This document shows, piece by piece, positions 63,326 through 64,000 of a stretch of DNA of 64,000 nt (its first letter is position 1; each line of letters begins with the position of its first letter). The notes beneath the pieces are model-generated. The model searched no databases. It saw only the letters and a program-made list of their open reading frames with translations, and was not told where the DNA came from. Both the position numbers and the translations under genes were made by a program. Source of the stretch: Caulobacter sp. 17J80-11 (GTDB taxonomy: Bacteria > Pseudomonadota > Alphaproteobacteria > Caulobacterales > Caulobacteraceae); assembly GCF_014349105.1 (NCBI RefSeq), contig NZ_JACSJI010000001.1, positions 186,001 through 250,000 on the forward strand, read 5' to 3'.

Positions 63326-64000
63326 CAGGCGGCGCGATAGCGTTCAGCGGGGCGGGCGTTCGCGAAGCCGGGGATCAGCGCCTGGCGCGCGGCCTCGGCG
63401 GCCTCCCATTGGGCCGCGTCCGGCAGGGGCGGGATGGTGACCGGCTCGCGCCGGTCGAAGCCGAGCAGGGCCGCGTCGACCAGGTCGTCGACCTCCATGA
63501 CCGCGGGCAGGGCGTTCACGTCCTTGCCGGCGCGCTCCCAGATCTCGGTGCGGGTGGCGGCCGGCAGGACCGCCTGGACGTAGACCCCCTTGGGGCCGAG
63601 TTCCGTCTGCAGGCTCTGCGAAAGGAATAGCACGAAGGCCTTGGTCGCCCCGTAGACGGTGGCGCCCATCTCAGGGGCCAGGCCGATGACCGAGCCCAGG
63701 TTCACGATCGCGCCTCGGCCCTCGGCGGCGAACCGGGGCGCGACGGCGGCGGTCAGGCGGGCCGGGGCGGTGACGTTGAGCGCCACCAGCCCGGCCACCG
63801 CGTCGGGGCTCTGGTCCAGGAAGCCGCCGGGCAGGCTGGCGCCGGCGTTGTTGACCAGGACGCCGATGCGGGCGTCCTCGCGCAGCCGATCCTCGATCTT
63901 CGCCAGGTCGGCCGCGTCGGCCAGGTCGGCGCGCAGGAGGTCGACGGCGACGCCGGTCTCGCGCCGCAGACGCTCGGCCAGCGCCTCCAGCCGGGCCTGG
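63325..64000 (-). CDS. Short-chain dehydrogenase/reductase, C-terminal part (5' end outside window)
   Basis: The frame is open to the window edge, so the N-terminus and cofactor glycine motif lie outside. Seen are DLLRADLADAADLAKIED, LVNNAGASLPGGFLDQSP, catalytic Ser in NLGSVIGLAPEMGATVYGATKAF (Tyr-x-x-x-Lys) and the C-terminal PGFANARPAERYRAA. It is an NAD(P)-dependent oxidoreductase of the SDR superfamily; substrate unknown. About 225 codons are in the window. Confidence 0.88.
   Translation of the reverse strand, partial: QARLEALAERLRRETGVAVDLLRADLADAADLAKIEDRLREDARIGVLVNNAGASLPGGFLDQSPDAVAGLVALNVTAPARLTAAVAPRFAAEGRGAIVNLGSVIGLAPEMGATVYGATKAFVLFLSQSLQTELGPKGVYVQAVLPAATRTEIWERAGKDVNALPAVMEVDDLVDAALLGFDRREPVTIPPLPDAAQWEAAEAARQALIPGFANARPAERYRAA

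Overview
The window is very GC-rich, densely coded alphaproteobacterial chromosome. PhaR/PhaA/PhaB, a CarD/CdnL-type regulator, an RpoH sigma factor, a long TonB-dependent receptor, a DUF4908-like secreted protein, GANTC-containing intergenic dyad repeats and a Tat-exported epoxide hydrolase together suggest Caulobacteraceae (Caulobacter/Phenylobacterium-like). This placement is an inference from gene content; no rRNA is present.

Layout. 1-13.9 kb is mostly housekeeping and regulation: the 3' part of serC, purA, a receiver protein whose phospho-acceptor Asp is replaced by Glu, rpoH, a murein endopeptidase-like protein, a group III truncated haemoglobin, an ALDH7-type dehydrogenase, a hybrid histidine kinase, a CBS-pair protein whose ribosome binding site lies in a perfect 15-bp hairpin, dusA, two envelope proteins and a TSUP transporter. 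14-18.8 kb is the polyhydroxybutyrate locus (phaR, a hemolysin III-family protein, phaA, phaB). 18.9-29.7 kb holds gloB, a methyltransferase, sixA-like, pyrD, several hydrolases, a cold-shock protein, an EamA transporter, gluQ, an AlkA-type glycosylase and an HNH endonuclease.

29.7-31 kb is a sparse scar-like stretch with a frameshifted serine-recombinase tail and two small hypothetical genes. 31.07-43.45 kb is a tight same-strand block of nine genes. The first four encode a tripartite ABC exporter (HlyD adaptor, RbbA-like double ATPase/permease, second permease, NodT-type outer-membrane factor). The other five encode a DUF3141 protein with a PHA-synthase-like Cys-Asp-His triad, a phosphotransacetylase, FabI, acetate kinase and PPK2. 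The last five link acyl-CoA, acyl-phosphate, ATP and polyphosphate, and this is the most interesting system in the window.

43.5-52.9 kb looks catabolic: an AraC-type regulator with candidate operators, a TonB receptor, a coniferyl-aldehyde-dehydrogenase-like enzyme, an HTH protein, a GMC alcohol dehydrogenase and a secreted alkylsulfatase. These could form a sulfatase, alcohol, aldehyde, acid route. 53-64 kb returns to core functions (rpmB, cdnL, fdxA, an S4 protein, a SUV3-like helicase, a second hybrid kinase, an FMN reductase, tRNA-Arg(CCU)), then a Tat-exported epoxide hydrolase, a coupled small membrane protein and an SDR cut by the window end. No CRISPR array, complete insertion sequence or prophage was seen.
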